The notes under the pieces were generated by a model. That model was not told where the DNA came from. It searched no databases and was given only the letters and a program-made list of their open reading frames with translations. The position numbers and the translations under genes are program-made. Shown one piece after another: positions 8,028 to 17,402 of a DNA stretch of 64,000 bases; the stretch's first letter is position 1, and each line of letters opens with the position of its first letter. The stretch comes from Pyrinomonadaceae bacterium (GTDB lineage: Bacteria > Acidobacteriota > Blastocatellia > Pyrinomonadales > Pyrinomonadaceae): positions 905,243-969,242 of the forward strand of contig JANQRU010000007.1 in assembly GCA_028284415.1 (NCBI GenBank), read 5' to 3'.

Positions 8028-8933
8028 TTATTGTTTCTTTAACCAATAAGTCGTTCCGCCACCCTCTATAAAATCAACAGAAGTTTCCGCACCACGAATC
8101 TGTCTGCCTTGCGGCTGGATTTCGTTGTCTTTGACAGTGAATTTATAGGTCGCATGGAGTTTGCCGTTTAGCTTGTGTTCGATTGTGTATGTTCCATCTT
8201 TGAACACATAATTGTTTGCTTCAAAACGGTCTGTTTTCCAATTACTTCCGGGAGATTCAGGGCGTTCGGTTGGAGACTTAAAAAGTTGGTCAGTTCTTTT
8301 CCAAACAGGACTTCGAGAGCAAGAAACACTTCCAGTTTTTGCGATTAATTTGTTGTCTGCATCTCGCTTTAAGAAAACTTGCGAGGTGCAATCATTTGTA
8401 AAAACATCGCTTCGAACATAATACTTGAAATACCATTTTCCGCGTCCGTCTTTGTCTTTCAAAAGATAAACATAATCATCCCAATCGCCATCTTTTTGCC
8501 AAGAATATTTCGGCTTATATTTTGTGCCGACGTTTTTCTTTGTAAGGTTAAACTTAAACCGCTGAAAGGCTTTGCCATTTACATCAAAAACAAACTCGTA
8601 ATTTCCACCTTTTGTTAATTTCAACCCGCGTGGGTCTTGGTCTCCGCTAATAAATTCAAAAAGCGGAATCTGAAAAAATGGCTTATTTCTCTCATATGCA
8701 GTCCATTCGTATTTACCGATCTCGTTTCCATCAAGCAAAACCCGCATATGCCCTTTCGTATCAGGCAAAAACGCTCCAAACATTGGCAGAATTTTCAAAC
8801 GTCCATCATCCTGAACTTTTATATTTCCCATCAAATTACTATAAAAAATCGCAGGTTGATATTTTTCCTGAGCCAAAACACTTGCCGCCAAAGCAACGAC
8901 AATTAATGCAAATAATGTGATAAATCTTTTCAT
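8028..8933 (-). CDS. Secreted protein of the paralogous family (copy 3)
   Basis: A 301-residue protein with a signal peptide (VLA|QE, about residue 21). Family landmarks are all present: DGNEIGKYEWTA, DPRGLKLTKGGNYEFVFD, KDGDWDDYVYLLKDKDG, a Cys pair in the middle (ANDCTSQV region and SVSC), GKLHATYKFTV, and the end QGRQIRG..FIEGGG..YWLKKQ. It is the third gene of a probable minus-strand run 9890-8979, 8933-8028, 8013-7627. Function unknown; the paired copies side by side suggest tandem duplication. Confidence 0.8.
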   Translation of the reverse strand: MKRFITLFALIVVALAASVLAQEKYQPAIFYSNLMGNIKVQDDGRLKILPMFGAFLPDTKGHMRVLLDGNEIGKYEWTAYERNKPFFQIPLFEFISGDQDPRGLKLTKGGNYEFVFDVNGKAFQRFKFNLTKKNVGTKYKPKYSWQKDGDWDDYVYLLKDKDGRGKWYFKYYVRSDVFTNDCTSQVFLKRDADNKLIAKTGSVSCSRSPVWKRTDQLFKSPTERPESPGSNWKTDRFEANNYVFKDGTYTIEHKLNGKLHATYKFTVKDNEIQPQGRQIRGAETSVDFIEGGGTTYWLKKQ

Positions 8934-8978
8934 TTCAATAGTTTCCCTTTTTTACTTTTTACTTTTGCCTTTTTCCTT

Positions 8979-9890
8979 CTAAACTCTCTTAACCCAAAAT
9001 GCTTCACCGCCACCTTCGATGTATCGAAGCGGATTAGTTCCCTCTTTCTGACGATCTTGCATTTGAATTTCACCACCTTTCATTTCGAGTTTGTAAGTGC
9101 CGTGAAGTTTTCCGTCCAACGTAAATTTGATTGTGTACATACCATCTTTTAACGTTGCAAAGTTAAGAGCACCGCCACCTCTGCGTTTTCTGCTAAAGGT
9201 GCTGTCTTTATTGAGAATCACAATCGGATTTTTAATTCCGAATTCAAAACGCTTCCATTCTTTATTAACAGTTAGTGGCATTTTGCCCGTATCACTTTCG
9301 GCAACTTTTTTACCGTCTTTGAAAATTTCAACAACACCAAATTTTCTTTTATAGACATCATTTCTAAGCCATAATTTGAGTTTCCATTCGCTACCGTTTT
9401 TAATCAAATAAGCGTAATTTTCAATGTCGCCACGAACAACAAATTCGGATTTCGGGTTGTAAGGATCAGATTTTGATTTTTCCAACACGAAGGCGTGTTT
9501 ATAAAACGGTTTTCCGTTTGCTTCGTAAACCAATTCGTATTTTCCACCTGATTTCAAAGGCATCCCACGCGGATCAATCCCGTTGCCAGTCCAATCAAAT
9601 CCTGAGATTTTGAAAAGTTTCCCACTGTTGTCACCCGGCGTTGCCGTCCAAGTGTAAACGCCGAGTTCATTGCCTTCGTGCATTACCTTAAGTTTGCCTT
9701 TATCACTCGGCAAAAAATAGACAAAAACAGGATTAAAATTAAGTTCGCCCTGCCTGTTTATCTCCACTGTTTGCAACACATTGCTAAAAAGTGGAGCAGG
9801 CGGATATTCAAAATTTCTCTGTGCAAAAGTCTGCACCGAAATTGCTAAAACAAAAATAAAAACTGCGATAAAATTCTTTCTCATAAACAT
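8979..9890 (-). CDS. Secreted protein of the paralogous family (copy 4)
   Basis: A 303-residue protein. I start it at the ATG at 9890, because 'ttggagaaa' lies just upstream and a signal peptide follows (TFA|QR); an ATG at 9920 would add ten residues with no SD. It aligns best with copy 5 (20346-21260): both begin the mature part with Tyr-Pro-Pro-Ala-Pro and share DKGKLKV.HEGNE, DPYNP, YAYL and the Q.DRQ...YIEGG..FW end. A basic RKRRGGG segment lies in the C-terminal half. It is 45 bases upstream of copy 3. Function unknown. Confidence 0.8.
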   Translation of the reverse strand: MFMRKNFIAVFIFVLAISVQTFAQRNFEYPPAPLFSNVLQTVEINRQGELNFNPVFVYFLPSDKGKLKVMHEGNELGVYTWTATPGDNSGKLFKISGFDWTGNGIDPRGMPLKSGGKYELVYEANGKPFYKHAFVLEKSKSDPYNPKSEFVVRGDIENYAYLIKNGSEWKLKLWLRNDVYKRKFGVVEIFKDGKKVAESDTGKMPLTVNKEWKRFEFGIKNPIVILNKDSTFSRKRRGGGALNFATLKDGMYTIKFTLDGKLHGTYKLEMKGGEIQMQDRQKEGTNPLRYIEGGGEAFWVKRV

Positions 9891-10112
9891 AATTTTCTCC
9901 AATAAAATTAACCCTTCCATATATACACGCGGAAAAATTTCGCAAATATACCCAAAAAATAATTTGAGTTCTTTTTTAAGTCTTTAAACTAAGTCCAGAT
10001 AAGAATTTTAAAGGAATAAAAGTAAAGCTAATCCTTATTGACAAATTCTGTAATTTTTGAGAGATTTGACAGCATTCAGAAAAGAATTTGAATAATAAAC
10101 GGAGGGGTTGAC

Positions 10113-10991
10113 TTGTCATATCTGCAAGAATCGTCAGTAAATCAGTTAAGAACCTTACTATCGTTATTTCCCATAAAACACATAAAGAAAGAATGGGACG
10201 ACTTAAATGGAAATAAGTCAGATATAATAATAGAAATAGCGGGAAAAAGAGACTTTGAGCGTTATTCAGCTTTCTTCCACGAAAATATTGGTGTATGTAA
10301 ACAACATATTTATTTGTTTAATACTGATATTGATGTAAAAACTTTTTCTAAAGCTGAATTTGATTCTATTATGAAATTAAACTCCTCACTGAGTGATGAT
10401 AGTTTTAAAATAACTTATTTAGCTAAGTTTGCTATTGAAATAATTGTAAGTGAACCACTTCAAAAAATTCCAACCGAATATTTAATTCCGCTACAAATTG
10501 AGTTATTTAATAATTATCTCATCGTTAAGTTTATAAAATTTGAGAGGAATCTAGGTCTTAGTGGTTTTGATTCTTCAAAAATATTTTTGAAGCGTCAAAA
10601 CCATGAAGCAAACTTTCTCAAATCAATTGAGCAAGTTTTTCAGCAAGCTAATGTTGAATTACGCACATCGGATCTTCACAAAGGTATTAAACATCTTTGG
10701 GACATAGATTATTTTGATGCTTCTGTAGCTTCTTTCAAAACACAGACTTCGACAGATAAAAAAACGATGGACGAGAAGAAAGGATTAAAAAAACATAATC
10801 AAAAAGCGTATGAAGAAAATATAAAAGATGCCCCCTTGTTCGGATGTTTATTTGAAACCGTTGTTTCAGATGGTGAAAAACCAATAACTTTTACATGCGA
10901 TTCCTCAAAAGGTTTTATTTCATTCAATAGGTATTTAGATAGTACACAGGAGTCAGAAGATGTGGTTAAGAAAATTATTCAAAACAACTGA
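10113..10991 (+). CDS. Unknown soluble protein, first gene of an AT-rich three-gene cassette
   Basis: A 292-residue protein without signal peptide or membrane segment, starting at a TTG with 'ggagggg' six bases upstream. I do not recognise a family. The first half is mixed alpha/beta (IIIEIAGKRDFERYSAFF, ICVCKQHIYLFN-like region), the middle has helices rich in Phe and Lys (LIVKFIKFERNL, HEANFLKSIEQVF), and the C-terminal part has Lys-rich linker KKTMDEKKGLKKHNQKAYEE. Base use is lower in GC than the flanking genes. The 3' end overlaps the next gene by 32 bases, which indicates a tightly coupled operon. Confidence 0.6.
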   Translation: MSYLQESSVNQLRTLLSLFPIKHIKKEWDDLNGNKSDIIIEIAGKRDFERYSAFFHENIGVCKQHIYLFNTDIDVKTFSKAEFDSIMKLNSSLSDDSFKITYLAKFAIEIIVSEPLQKIPTEYLIPLQIELFNNYLIVKFIKFERNLGLSGFDSSKIFLKRQNHEANFLKSIEQVFQQANVELRTSDLHKGIKHLWDIDYFDASVASFKTQTSTDKKTMDEKKGLKKHNQKAYEENIKDAPLFGCLFETVVSDGEKPITFTCDSSKGFISFNRYLDSTQESEDVVKKIIQNN

Positions 10992-11316
10992 TAAATCTGA
11001 TATTAATCCGCCTCAAGAATTTTTCATAGAACTTTCAAAAGTCAATCCAAAAAAGTTCTATGTCGAAAATGTCAGAAGTGTGTTAGATATAACCTTTGAT
11101 GAAGCATCCAAAATTTGTGAGGAAGGAGTATCTGCTGGGGCATTCGTGCGAGGCTTTGAAATTCTTTGTCCTGATAATACTGTAGCAAAAGCTATTGACG
11201 AAGGTGAGGATATTCCTGAAATTGTTGAATGTTGGGAAGAAATTGATGGAGACTTAGAACCAATTGAGTATGAGTCAGAAAAACTTAACCGAAGAACGTA
11301 TTACCGATATAAATAA
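10960..11316 (+). CDS. Unknown acidic protein, second gene of the cassette
   Basis: A 118-residue protein whose start (ATG, SD 'caggag') lies inside the previous gene. It begins with a basic WLRKLFK, continues with a short helix-rich domain (NVRSVLDITFDEASKICEEGV, shortened here to its key words VRSVLDI and EASKICEEGV) that resembles a winged-helix or DNA-binding-like unit, followed by a beta part with LCPDNTVA and very acidic EIDGDLEPIEYESE, ending in basic RRTYYRYK. The 3' end overlaps the third gene by 47 bases. I cannot name the family. Confidence 0.6.
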   Translation: MWLRKLFKTTDKSDINPPQEFFIELSKVNPKKFYVENVRSVLDITFDEASKICEEGVSAGAFVRGFEILCPDNTVAKAIDEGEDIPEIVECWEEIDGDLEPIEYESEKLNRRTYYRYK

Positions 11317-11605
11317 ATTTGTCGAACTAGGCATAACTTCTGAACAAATTGAACTATACGGTAAGCTACAAGAGATTTATACAAAAGGCGACAGAGTGAA
11401 GGAAGCTAAAAAAGTTTTTTACATTTCCATTGGACTTTTAGCATTTGGCATATTTCTCACAATGATTAGTATTGCTGTGTCAATAGTATTCCAAGAAACT
11501 TGGAGTTATGTTACCTCAACAATTATGTCCATCGTTCACGGAATCTTCTTAATAGGATTTAAGCAAATACTTCAACATTATTATCCAGTTATAAAGGGAG
11601 AATAG
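11270..11605 (+). CDS. Small membrane protein with two TM segments, third gene of the cassette
   Basis: A 111-residue protein (113 if the TTG at 11264 is used). A soluble helical N-terminus (TDINKFVELGITSEQIELYG) is followed by two membrane segments at about residues 46-70 (VFYISIGLLAFGIFLTMISI) and 80-98, then a short tail. It overlaps the preceding gene and closes the cassette, ending three bases before the convergent kinase gene. Small two-TM proteins are common as membrane effectors of defence systems, but nothing in the sequence proves this. Confidence 0.6.
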   Translation: MSQKNLTEERITDINKFVELGITSEQIELYGKLQEIYTKGDRVKEAKKVFYISIGLLAFGIFLTMISIAVSIVFQETWSYVTSTIMSIVHGIFLIGFKQILQHYYPVIKGE

Positions 11606-11608
11606 TTA

Positions 11609-14314
11609 TCATATTCTTAGTTTTTCGGCTTTCTCTAAAACTCCCTTTACCTTCTTCGTCCTTTTGTGATTTTCGCCGTATTTTTCTTCGATCTTTTCAA
11701 GCGAAGCATTTAGAACTTTTTCGGCTTCGGCAAATTTATTTAGTTTAACCAAACAAAAACCCAATTCGGCTTGTGCGTCGGCAAAATACCAAGTGTTTTT
11801 GAAAAACGAATTTTCTAAAATTCCAACACCTTTTCGTAAAATCGCTTCGGCATTTTTTGCTTGTCCGTCGGCAGTCATTGATTTGCCTAAACCGATTAAA
11901 GAGAAACCAATTTGATAGTCGGTTTCTTTCATCGTTTCGCGTTGGATTTCAAGTGAACTTTCAAAAGTTTCAGTCGCTTTTTTATATTCGCCTTTTTCAA
12001 AACTTACTAAACCCAAATTACTCAAAATTTCAGTGACGGAAGGGTGTTTTTCGCCAAGCGTTTCCTTACGCATTTTTAGTGCATCTTGCCAAAATTTTTC
12101 GGCTTCGTCCCAATCTTCTTTGCGAAAATAAAACGACGCTTTGCGGTTAATGGCAGATGCAATCAGCGAATGTTTTTCGCCGTAGAGTTTTTTCTGCAAA
12201 TCAATAATTTCGTTAGTAATTTCGATTGCATCGTCATACTTTTTTTGTTCTTCGGAATGAAACGCTTGATTCGTCAAAATCCAAATCATCTGCGGATGCG
12301 TTTCGCCGTAAAATTCTTTGCCTAATTTTTGCGATTTATTGAGCAGTTTTTTCGACTCTTCAAACTCACGTTTTTTGAAAAACAGAAGCCTCGCCAGCAA
12401 GATATTTGAATCAATAACTTCTTCACTCAAATTTTCAAGCGAATCGCCAATCTTTACTGCTTCACGGATATTTTTCTCGGCGTTTTCAAGCTCATTTAAA
12501 TTCATTTGAACATCACCCAAATCCCGCAAACTTCCTACAGTTTCTTTGTGATTATCACCAAAATTTGCACGACTGATTTCAAGTCTTTCTTTCGCCAAAC
12601 TTTCCGCCGTTTTAAAGTCTTTTTTGTCGAAATTCATTGAAACTAAACCATAAAGTGCGGGAATAACTTCTTTACTTTTCTCGCCAAACAAATTTCGTCT
12701 TATTTCTAAAGATTTCTTAAGATTTTTCTCCGCATCATCAAACTTTGCACGGACTCTCTGGACATCGCCTAAATGCAACAAAGTTTGTGCAATTTCTTTG
12801 CTGTTTTCACCGAAGAAATCTCGCCGAATCTGAAGAGATTTTTCTAACAAAGTTTCAGCTTTTTCATATTCGCCCAAGCTTTGATAAACTTGTCCAACCG
12901 TATCAAACAACTCGGCTTGAACGTCAGGCTCATTTTTCAATTCCGATTCAATTTTCAAGACTCCACGGTCTAAAATTTCACGTGCCGAAACATCATTTTT
13001 GCCCGCGTTCGCCGGATCATTTCCTTTGAAAATATCCTTCATAAACACAAGGACTTTTTCCGAACGCTTCTGCTCTTTTGCGATTCGATTTGCTTGCACC
13101 TGTGAATTTATCAAAAACCCGATTAAAAAAACTGAAAAAATCCCCGCGACCGCAACTGCAATTGCATTTCGTCGCACAAATTTTGTCGCCCGATAAACAA
13201 AGGTATTTTTGCGTGCGATGACAGGCAAGCCTTTCAAATATCGTCCGATATCGGAGGAAAATTCACCCACATTTTGATAGCGTTTCGATGGCTCTTTTTC
13301 CAAAGCCATTAGTGCGATGTTATCCAAATCACCCTTTAGCGACTTTGGATTTTGGATTTCGGATTTTGGATTAATTTCTTTACTCGGAAGAGTCGGTTCT
13401 TTTTCAGAAATTATTTCTTCGATTTGCTTTGGCGATGCCGATTCGATTTTGTATGGAAGCGTCCCAGTTAAGAGTTCGTAGAGTAAAACGCCGAGAGAAT
13501 ACACGTCCGTTGCGGTTGTGATCGGCTCGCCTTTGACCTGTTCAGGCGAAGCGTATTTTGGCGTCATCAAGCGTTCACCAGCGACGGTTAAATTTGTTGT
13601 GTCGGAATCAGTTTGCAAGACTTTAGCAATTCCGAAATCGAGTAACTTTGGAACGCCTTCTTTGTTTACTAAAATGTTATTTGGTTTGATGTCGCGGTGG
13701 ACGATCAAATTTTGATGAGCGTAACTGATCGCATCGCAGACTTGCCGAAATAACTTTAATCTTTCAGTTAATTCAAGTTTTTTCTGTTCGCAATATTCTG
13801 TAATTGGAACACCTTCGATGTATTCGAGAACGAAATACGGCAAACCGTTTTTAGTCGTTCCGCCATCGAGAAGCCTTGCAATATTTGGATGATTTAATTC
13901 GGCTAGAATCTGTCGTTCGTAGCGAAAACGCAGAATGATCGCGTCCGTATCCATTCCGCGTTTGAGAAGTTTTATCGCAACTTTTTGGTCAAACTCTTTG
14001 TCAGAACGAGTGGCGAGAAAAACCGTTCCCATTCCGCCGTGTCCGATCTCTTTTTCGATTTTGTAAACGCCAATCGTTTTTCCAATGCTAGATCTATTGC
14101 CATTTTCAAAAACTTCCGCAGCGAGTTCAGAAGGCGGTTCTTCGATAAAATCTTCGGATTCTTCGTGAGATGAGAGTAATTCCAAAACTTCCTGCAAAGC
14201 ATCTTCGTCTTCGCCATTCATCTGCATTTCGACAAACGCCCGTCTTTCCGACTCCTTTTCATCAAGAGCAGAATTAAAAACCTCTATGATTTTTTCCCAT
14301 TTTTCGTTTTGCAT
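11609..14314 (-). CDS. Transmembrane Ser/Thr protein kinase with C-terminal TPR array
   Basis: A 901-residue protein starting at the ATG at 14314 (MQNEKWEKI); a further upstream ATG at 14347 would translate a repeat (14323-14346), so I reject it. The kinase domain covers about 80-360: Gly loop GHGGMG (91-96), Lys115 in VAIK, catalytic HRDIKPNN (Asp208) and DFG (Asp226). A membrane segment lies at about 383-405, followed by eight to ten TPR-type repeats with the 'EKAE.LL..SL.IR...FGE' pattern of TPR_10/12. It lies directly downstream of an ECF sigma factor gene, a pairing typical of Acidobacteriota and Planctomycetes. It probably phosphorylates signalling proteins; substrate unknown. Confidence 0.93.
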   Translation of the reverse strand: MQNEKWEKIIEVFNSALDEKESERRAFVEMQMNGEDEDALQEVLELLSSHEESEDFIEEPPSELAAEVFENGNRSSIGKTIGVYKIEKEIGHGGMGTVFLATRSDKEFDQKVAIKLLKRGMDTDAIILRFRYERQILAELNHPNIARLLDGGTTKNGLPYFVLEYIEGVPITEYCEQKKLELTERLKLFRQVCDAISYAHQNLIVHRDIKPNNILVNKEGVPKLLDFGIAKVLQTDSDTTNLTVAGERLMTPKYASPEQVKGEPITTATDVYSLGVLLYELLTGTLPYKIESASPKQIEEIISEKEPTLPSKEINPKSEIQNPKSLKGDLDNIALMALEKEPSKRYQNVGEFSSDIGRYLKGLPVIARKNTFVYRATKFVRRNAIAVAVAGIFSVFLIGFLINSQVQANRIAKEQKRSEKVLVFMKDIFKGNDPANAGKNDVSAREILDRGVLKIESELKNEPDVQAELFDTVGQVYQSLGEYEKAETLLEKSLQIRRDFFGENSKEIAQTLLHLGDVQRVRAKFDDAEKNLKKSLEIRRNLFGEKSKEVIPALYGLVSMNFDKKDFKTAESLAKERLEISRANFGDNHKETVGSLRDLGDVQMNLNELENAEKNIREAVKIGDSLENLSEEVIDSNILLARLLFFKKREFEESKKLLNKSQKLGKEFYGETHPQMIWILTNQAFHSEEQKKYDDAIEITNEIIDLQKKLYGEKHSLIASAINRKASFYFRKEDWDEAEKFWQDALKMRKETLGEKHPSVTEILSNLGLVSFEKGEYKKATETFESSLEIQRETMKETDYQIGFSLIGLGKSMTADGQAKNAEAILRKGVGILENSFFKNTWYFADAQAELGFCLVKLNKFAEAEKVLNASLEKIEEKYGENHKRTKKVKGVLEKAEKLRI

Positions 14315-14322
14315 TTCTAAAT

Positions 14323-14445
14323 GGAGTGCAAGCATCCCTGCTTGCAAGCCTGCGTTTTATGAGCAGGCTAAAACTTTTTGGAGATAAACGTGTTAACGCT
14401 TTTCAAATGCTATCGCATTTATGCAAGCAAGGATGCTTGCACTCC
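14323..14445. repeat. Inverted repeat pair between kinase and sigma factor genes
   Basis: A 24-base arm at 14323-14346 is found as its reverse complement at 14422-14445 with one mismatch. Each arm also contains an internal palindrome (tgcaagca/tgcttgca). The loop of about 75 bases has no gene. It looks like a REP/BIME-type dispersed element. It overlaps the extended frame of the kinase, which supports the start at 14314. Confidence 0.75.
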
Positions 14446-14450
14446 TACAA

Positions 14451-15017
14451 TCAATTATCTTTTTTAATCTGCCGATAAAGCCAAGCTTTTGCAAAGTTCC
14501 AATCTCTTACAACTGTGTTTTTTGAAACGTCTAAAACCTCTGCAGTCTCTTCAAAAGTTAATCCACCAAAAAATCTCAGTTCGACAACCTTTTGCCGACG
14601 CTCATCAATTTTTGCAAGAGACTTTAAGGCTTCATCAAGTGCGATTATCTCGCTTGATTTTTCACGTTTGAAAATAACTGCATCATCAAGCGAGATTGTT
14701 TCTGCATTACCACCACGTTTTTCGGCTAAATTTCGGCGAGCATAATCAACTAAAATTCTACGCATAACTTGCGAGGCGATGCCGAAAAAATGTGAACGGT
14801 TTTGCCAATTCACACGGGTTTGATCAACAAGTTTCAAATAAGCTTCGTTTACCAAAGCTGTTGACTGCAAAGTATGTTCGGAACTTTCCCGTCTCATATA
14901 GCTTGTAGCAAGGCGATATAATTCGTCGTAAACAAGTGGCATCAATTTATCAACCGCTTGCTTATCGCCATCACTCCAATTTAATAAGAGTTGAGTAACC
15001 TCTGATGTTGAAGACAT
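14451..15017 (-). CDS. ECF-type RNA polymerase sigma factor (Sigma70_ECF family)
   Basis: A 188-residue sigma factor. Region 2 (about 25-95) has LYRLATSYMRRES, ALVNEAYLKLVD and HFFGIASQVMRRILVDYARR. Region 4 (about 125-185) has the helix-turn-helix ELRFFGGLTFEETAEVLDVS. This pattern fits the Sigma70_ECF / Sig-70_X6 group that usually lies beside TPR-containing Ser/Thr kinases, as here (136 bases upstream of the kinase start). No anti-sigma factor is adjacent; kinase-based control is a reasonable inference. A short spacer of 72 bases separates it from the upstream regulator gene. Confidence 0.93.
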   Translation of the reverse strand: MSSTSEVTQLLLNWSDGDKQAVDKLMPLVYDELYRLATSYMRRESSEHTLQSTALVNEAYLKLVDQTRVNWQNRSHFFGIASQVMRRILVDYARRNLAEKRGGNAETISLDDAVIFKREKSSEIIALDEALKSLAKIDERRQKVVELRFFGGLTFEETAEVLDVSKNTVVRDWNFAKAWLYRQIKKDN

Positions 15018-15089
15018 AGTAAAACTTCTTATTTCATTAAAGAAAATATTACCATTTAGATTGTTTAAGTTACAAAAAGGAAATTGATG

Positions 15090-17360
15090 CTATTCGGTAT
15101 TAAAACCAGTAATTTGTAAGATATTTCCTGTTGAAACACCTTTGGAAAGGGCAATTGTTTTGTCATCAGGTGAAACGCTTAAATTAACTATTTTTTCATC
15201 ATTGAAATTTGTTATTTGTCGAGTTTCGTTATCTTTTATTGAATAAAACCAAAGATTGTTTTGATTTCTTGATTTGTTAGGATAATAAATACCTGTGCCG
15301 TCTTTTTTCCATTCAAATGAATGGGCTTCGGGGTCAATATTCAATCTACGCAGATCTAATTCTCTATCATGTGAAAAAAGCATATATTTCCAAGGTCTCT
15401 TTTCTTTTTCCTGCGTATCAAAATAGTGTGCGATTGCTTGGTTAGAATCTGCCGGTGAGATTCTGCTTTCTCCGCCGGCACTATCTAAAACTTTTTTTGA
15501 CTTTCCGCTTGCAAGATTCATTTTCCAGATTTCTCTGCGACTATCCGTGCGTGTGCAATAAAATAGCCATTTTCCATCGGCGGAAACTTCCGGGTAATCC
15601 TCCCAACTTTTTCCATTAGTGATTTGTCGTGAATTTTTACCGTCCAGATCAATTTGCCAAATATGCTTATTGCCCGAACGATTGGAGGTGTAAATAATTG
15701 TCTTATTATCGGGCAAGATTTGAGGCGAACGGTTGCTGACGTTTTTATCGAATGTAATTTGTTCATCTTTCAGAGTTTCAAGATCGAGTTTCCAGAGATT
15801 TCCATCCGTCCGACCTTCGCCTTTAACATAAACCAAATACTTACCATCTTTTGTCCAATCAATTCCCCAATATCCATAAGTTGTATTTGTTTGGGAAGTT
15901 AATTTTTTAACCTGTTCGGGGGGTTCAGTCGAAACCGTATATAAATTGAAAACGGAATTAATTTTCTGAGCCAAAATTGTATTTGAGTCGTTTGAAAGTT
16001 TGAACTCCGTGTAATTATTCGTATCGTTTGTGATTCGGTTAGCTTTTCCTTCGGGATAAGAAAGATACCAAAGCTGACGATAGTCCCCAGCTTTTTCTTC
16101 TGCTGAAACTATTAATCCACTTCCATCATTTATCCAATATGCTTGAAATGCCAATTTCCAATTCGGATGTTTCAAAGCATTTTCTTTCCCTGTTTCAACA
16201 TCTACCTCAACAAAATAACTTTTACTTCCCCCTTCCATTTCAGAAATTGCTGAGACAACCAAAGTTTTTCCATCAGGCGACCAACTTGGATAAGTTCCCC
16301 AGGTTTGAAAAAATTCGGGTGATTTACGAGTAGTGATGACTTTCTCATTTTCTCCGACTGTGTTTGTTGTTATTAGATAAGTTTCATCTTTGATTGGATC
16401 ATAACGAAAAAAAGCAAGTTTCTTTCCGTCCGGTGAAATAGAAAAATAATCTCTTACATTGTCAACAATCTTTCTTCTGTTCCCACCGTAAATCGGAATC
16501 TGGTAAATAGTTGATTCGTGGTTTTTCCTTTCTCTTGTTGTGTAATAAATGTAATTTCCGTCAGCTGAAAAATTCAAAGAACGAATAATATATTCTTTTG
16601 GTTCGATAACAACCGTTTCGCTTCCGGTTGCTGTGTGTCGAAGAATTAAACTATAGGTGTTTTTTTCATTTCTGACATAAGCTAAGTTTTGATTATCTCG
16701 GGATATTGCCGGATAAAAAGCTTTGCCGGATTCGGTTAAGCGGGAAATAGTTAAATTATCATTAATTAGGCTTAGATTTCTTTGATTTGAATTTTTAGAT
16801 TTCCAAAACCAAACCCCGGCACCAATAACAGAAAAAGACAATAAAATTATTGCAAAATAGGCGAGAGGGCTTTTCCCAATTGATTTATTTAGAGTTTGGC
16901 TAGGAATTTGTTTTGCGGAAACATCTTTTGTTAAATTCCCATTTGCTGGAGCAAAACCTTCATCAGAAGTGTATTTTTCAGTAACAAATTTCTTTTCATA
17001 GGTCGAACGCTCAATAGAAATTTGCTGTTCGATAACTTCATTTATTTCTCCTGAAAAGCGATATCCTCGCCCCGGAATTGTTTGAATTAAATCAGTCTCA
17101 TCTGCATATTTCTTAAAGGCTTGTCTCAGGCGATAGACATTCTGCGAAAGAATTCCTTCTTCCACAAATGAATCTTGCCAAACTTCATCCAATAAATCTG
17201 CTTTTGAAACTATTTCGCCTTCTCTTTCGATTAAAACACAGAGCAGTTCAACTGCCTTGAGCGGAAGTTTAACGATCGTCTCTTCATGCCACAAGACCTT
17301 TTGATGCGTATCAACAATAAATTTACCAAATCCTCTTAAATTGTTGATTTCATTTTGCAT
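15090..17360 (-). CDS. Membrane one-component regulator: winged helix, one TM, TolB-like propeller (copy 2)
   Basis: A 756-residue paralogue of 1984-4251 and 17403-19658. The winged helix (residues 1-105) keeps the motifs LKAVELLCVLIEREGEIVSK, VWQDSFVEEGILSQN and PGRGYRFSG. The membrane segment is at about 168-188 and is nearly identical to that of copy 1 (SFSVIGAGVWFWKS). The periplasmic part has PD40 blades such as WSPDGKTLVVSA, SADGKWLFY and VSPDDKTIALSKG. It follows copy 3 on the same strand with a 42-base gap, so it probably shares its transcript and has no divergent target gene of its own. It may form heteromers with copy 3 or be a duplicate with a different ligand. Confidence 0.88.
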   Translation of the reverse strand: MQNEINNLRGFGKFIVDTHQKVLWHEETIVKLPLKAVELLCVLIEREGEIVSKADLLDEVWQDSFVEEGILSQNVYRLRQAFKKYADETDLIQTIPGRGYRFSGEINEVIEQQISIERSTYEKKFVTEKYTSDEGFAPANGNLTKDVSAKQIPSQTLNKSIGKSPLAYFAIILLSFSVIGAGVWFWKSKNSNQRNLSLINDNLTISRLTESGKAFYPAISRDNQNLAYVRNEKNTYSLILRHTATGSETVVIEPKEYIIRSLNFSADGNYIYYTTRERKNHESTIYQIPIYGGNRRKIVDNVRDYFSISPDGKKLAFFRYDPIKDETYLITTNTVGENEKVITTRKSPEFFQTWGTYPSWSPDGKTLVVSAISEMEGGSKSYFVEVDVETGKENALKHPNWKLAFQAYWINDGSGLIVSAEEKAGDYRQLWYLSYPEGKANRITNDTNNYTEFKLSNDSNTILAQKINSVFNLYTVSTEPPEQVKKLTSQTNTTYGYWGIDWTKDGKYLVYVKGEGRTDGNLWKLDLETLKDEQITFDKNVSNRSPQILPDNKTIIYTSNRSGNKHIWQIDLDGKNSRQITNGKSWEDYPEVSADGKWLFYCTRTDSRREIWKMNLASGKSKKVLDSAGGESRISPADSNQAIAHYFDTQEKEKRPWKYMLFSHDRELDLRRLNIDPEAHSFEWKKDGTGIYYPNKSRNQNNLWFYSIKDNETRQITNFNDEKIVNLSVSPDDKTIALSKGVSTGNILQITGFNTE

Positions 17361-17402
17361 AAAACAATATTTATTAACGAAAAATACACATCGCTCAGGT
17401 AA

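Noticed and set aside
14315..14347. Kinase start at 14347
   Set aside because: The extra 11 codons are formed by an arm of an inverted repeat; a start at 14314 fits better.
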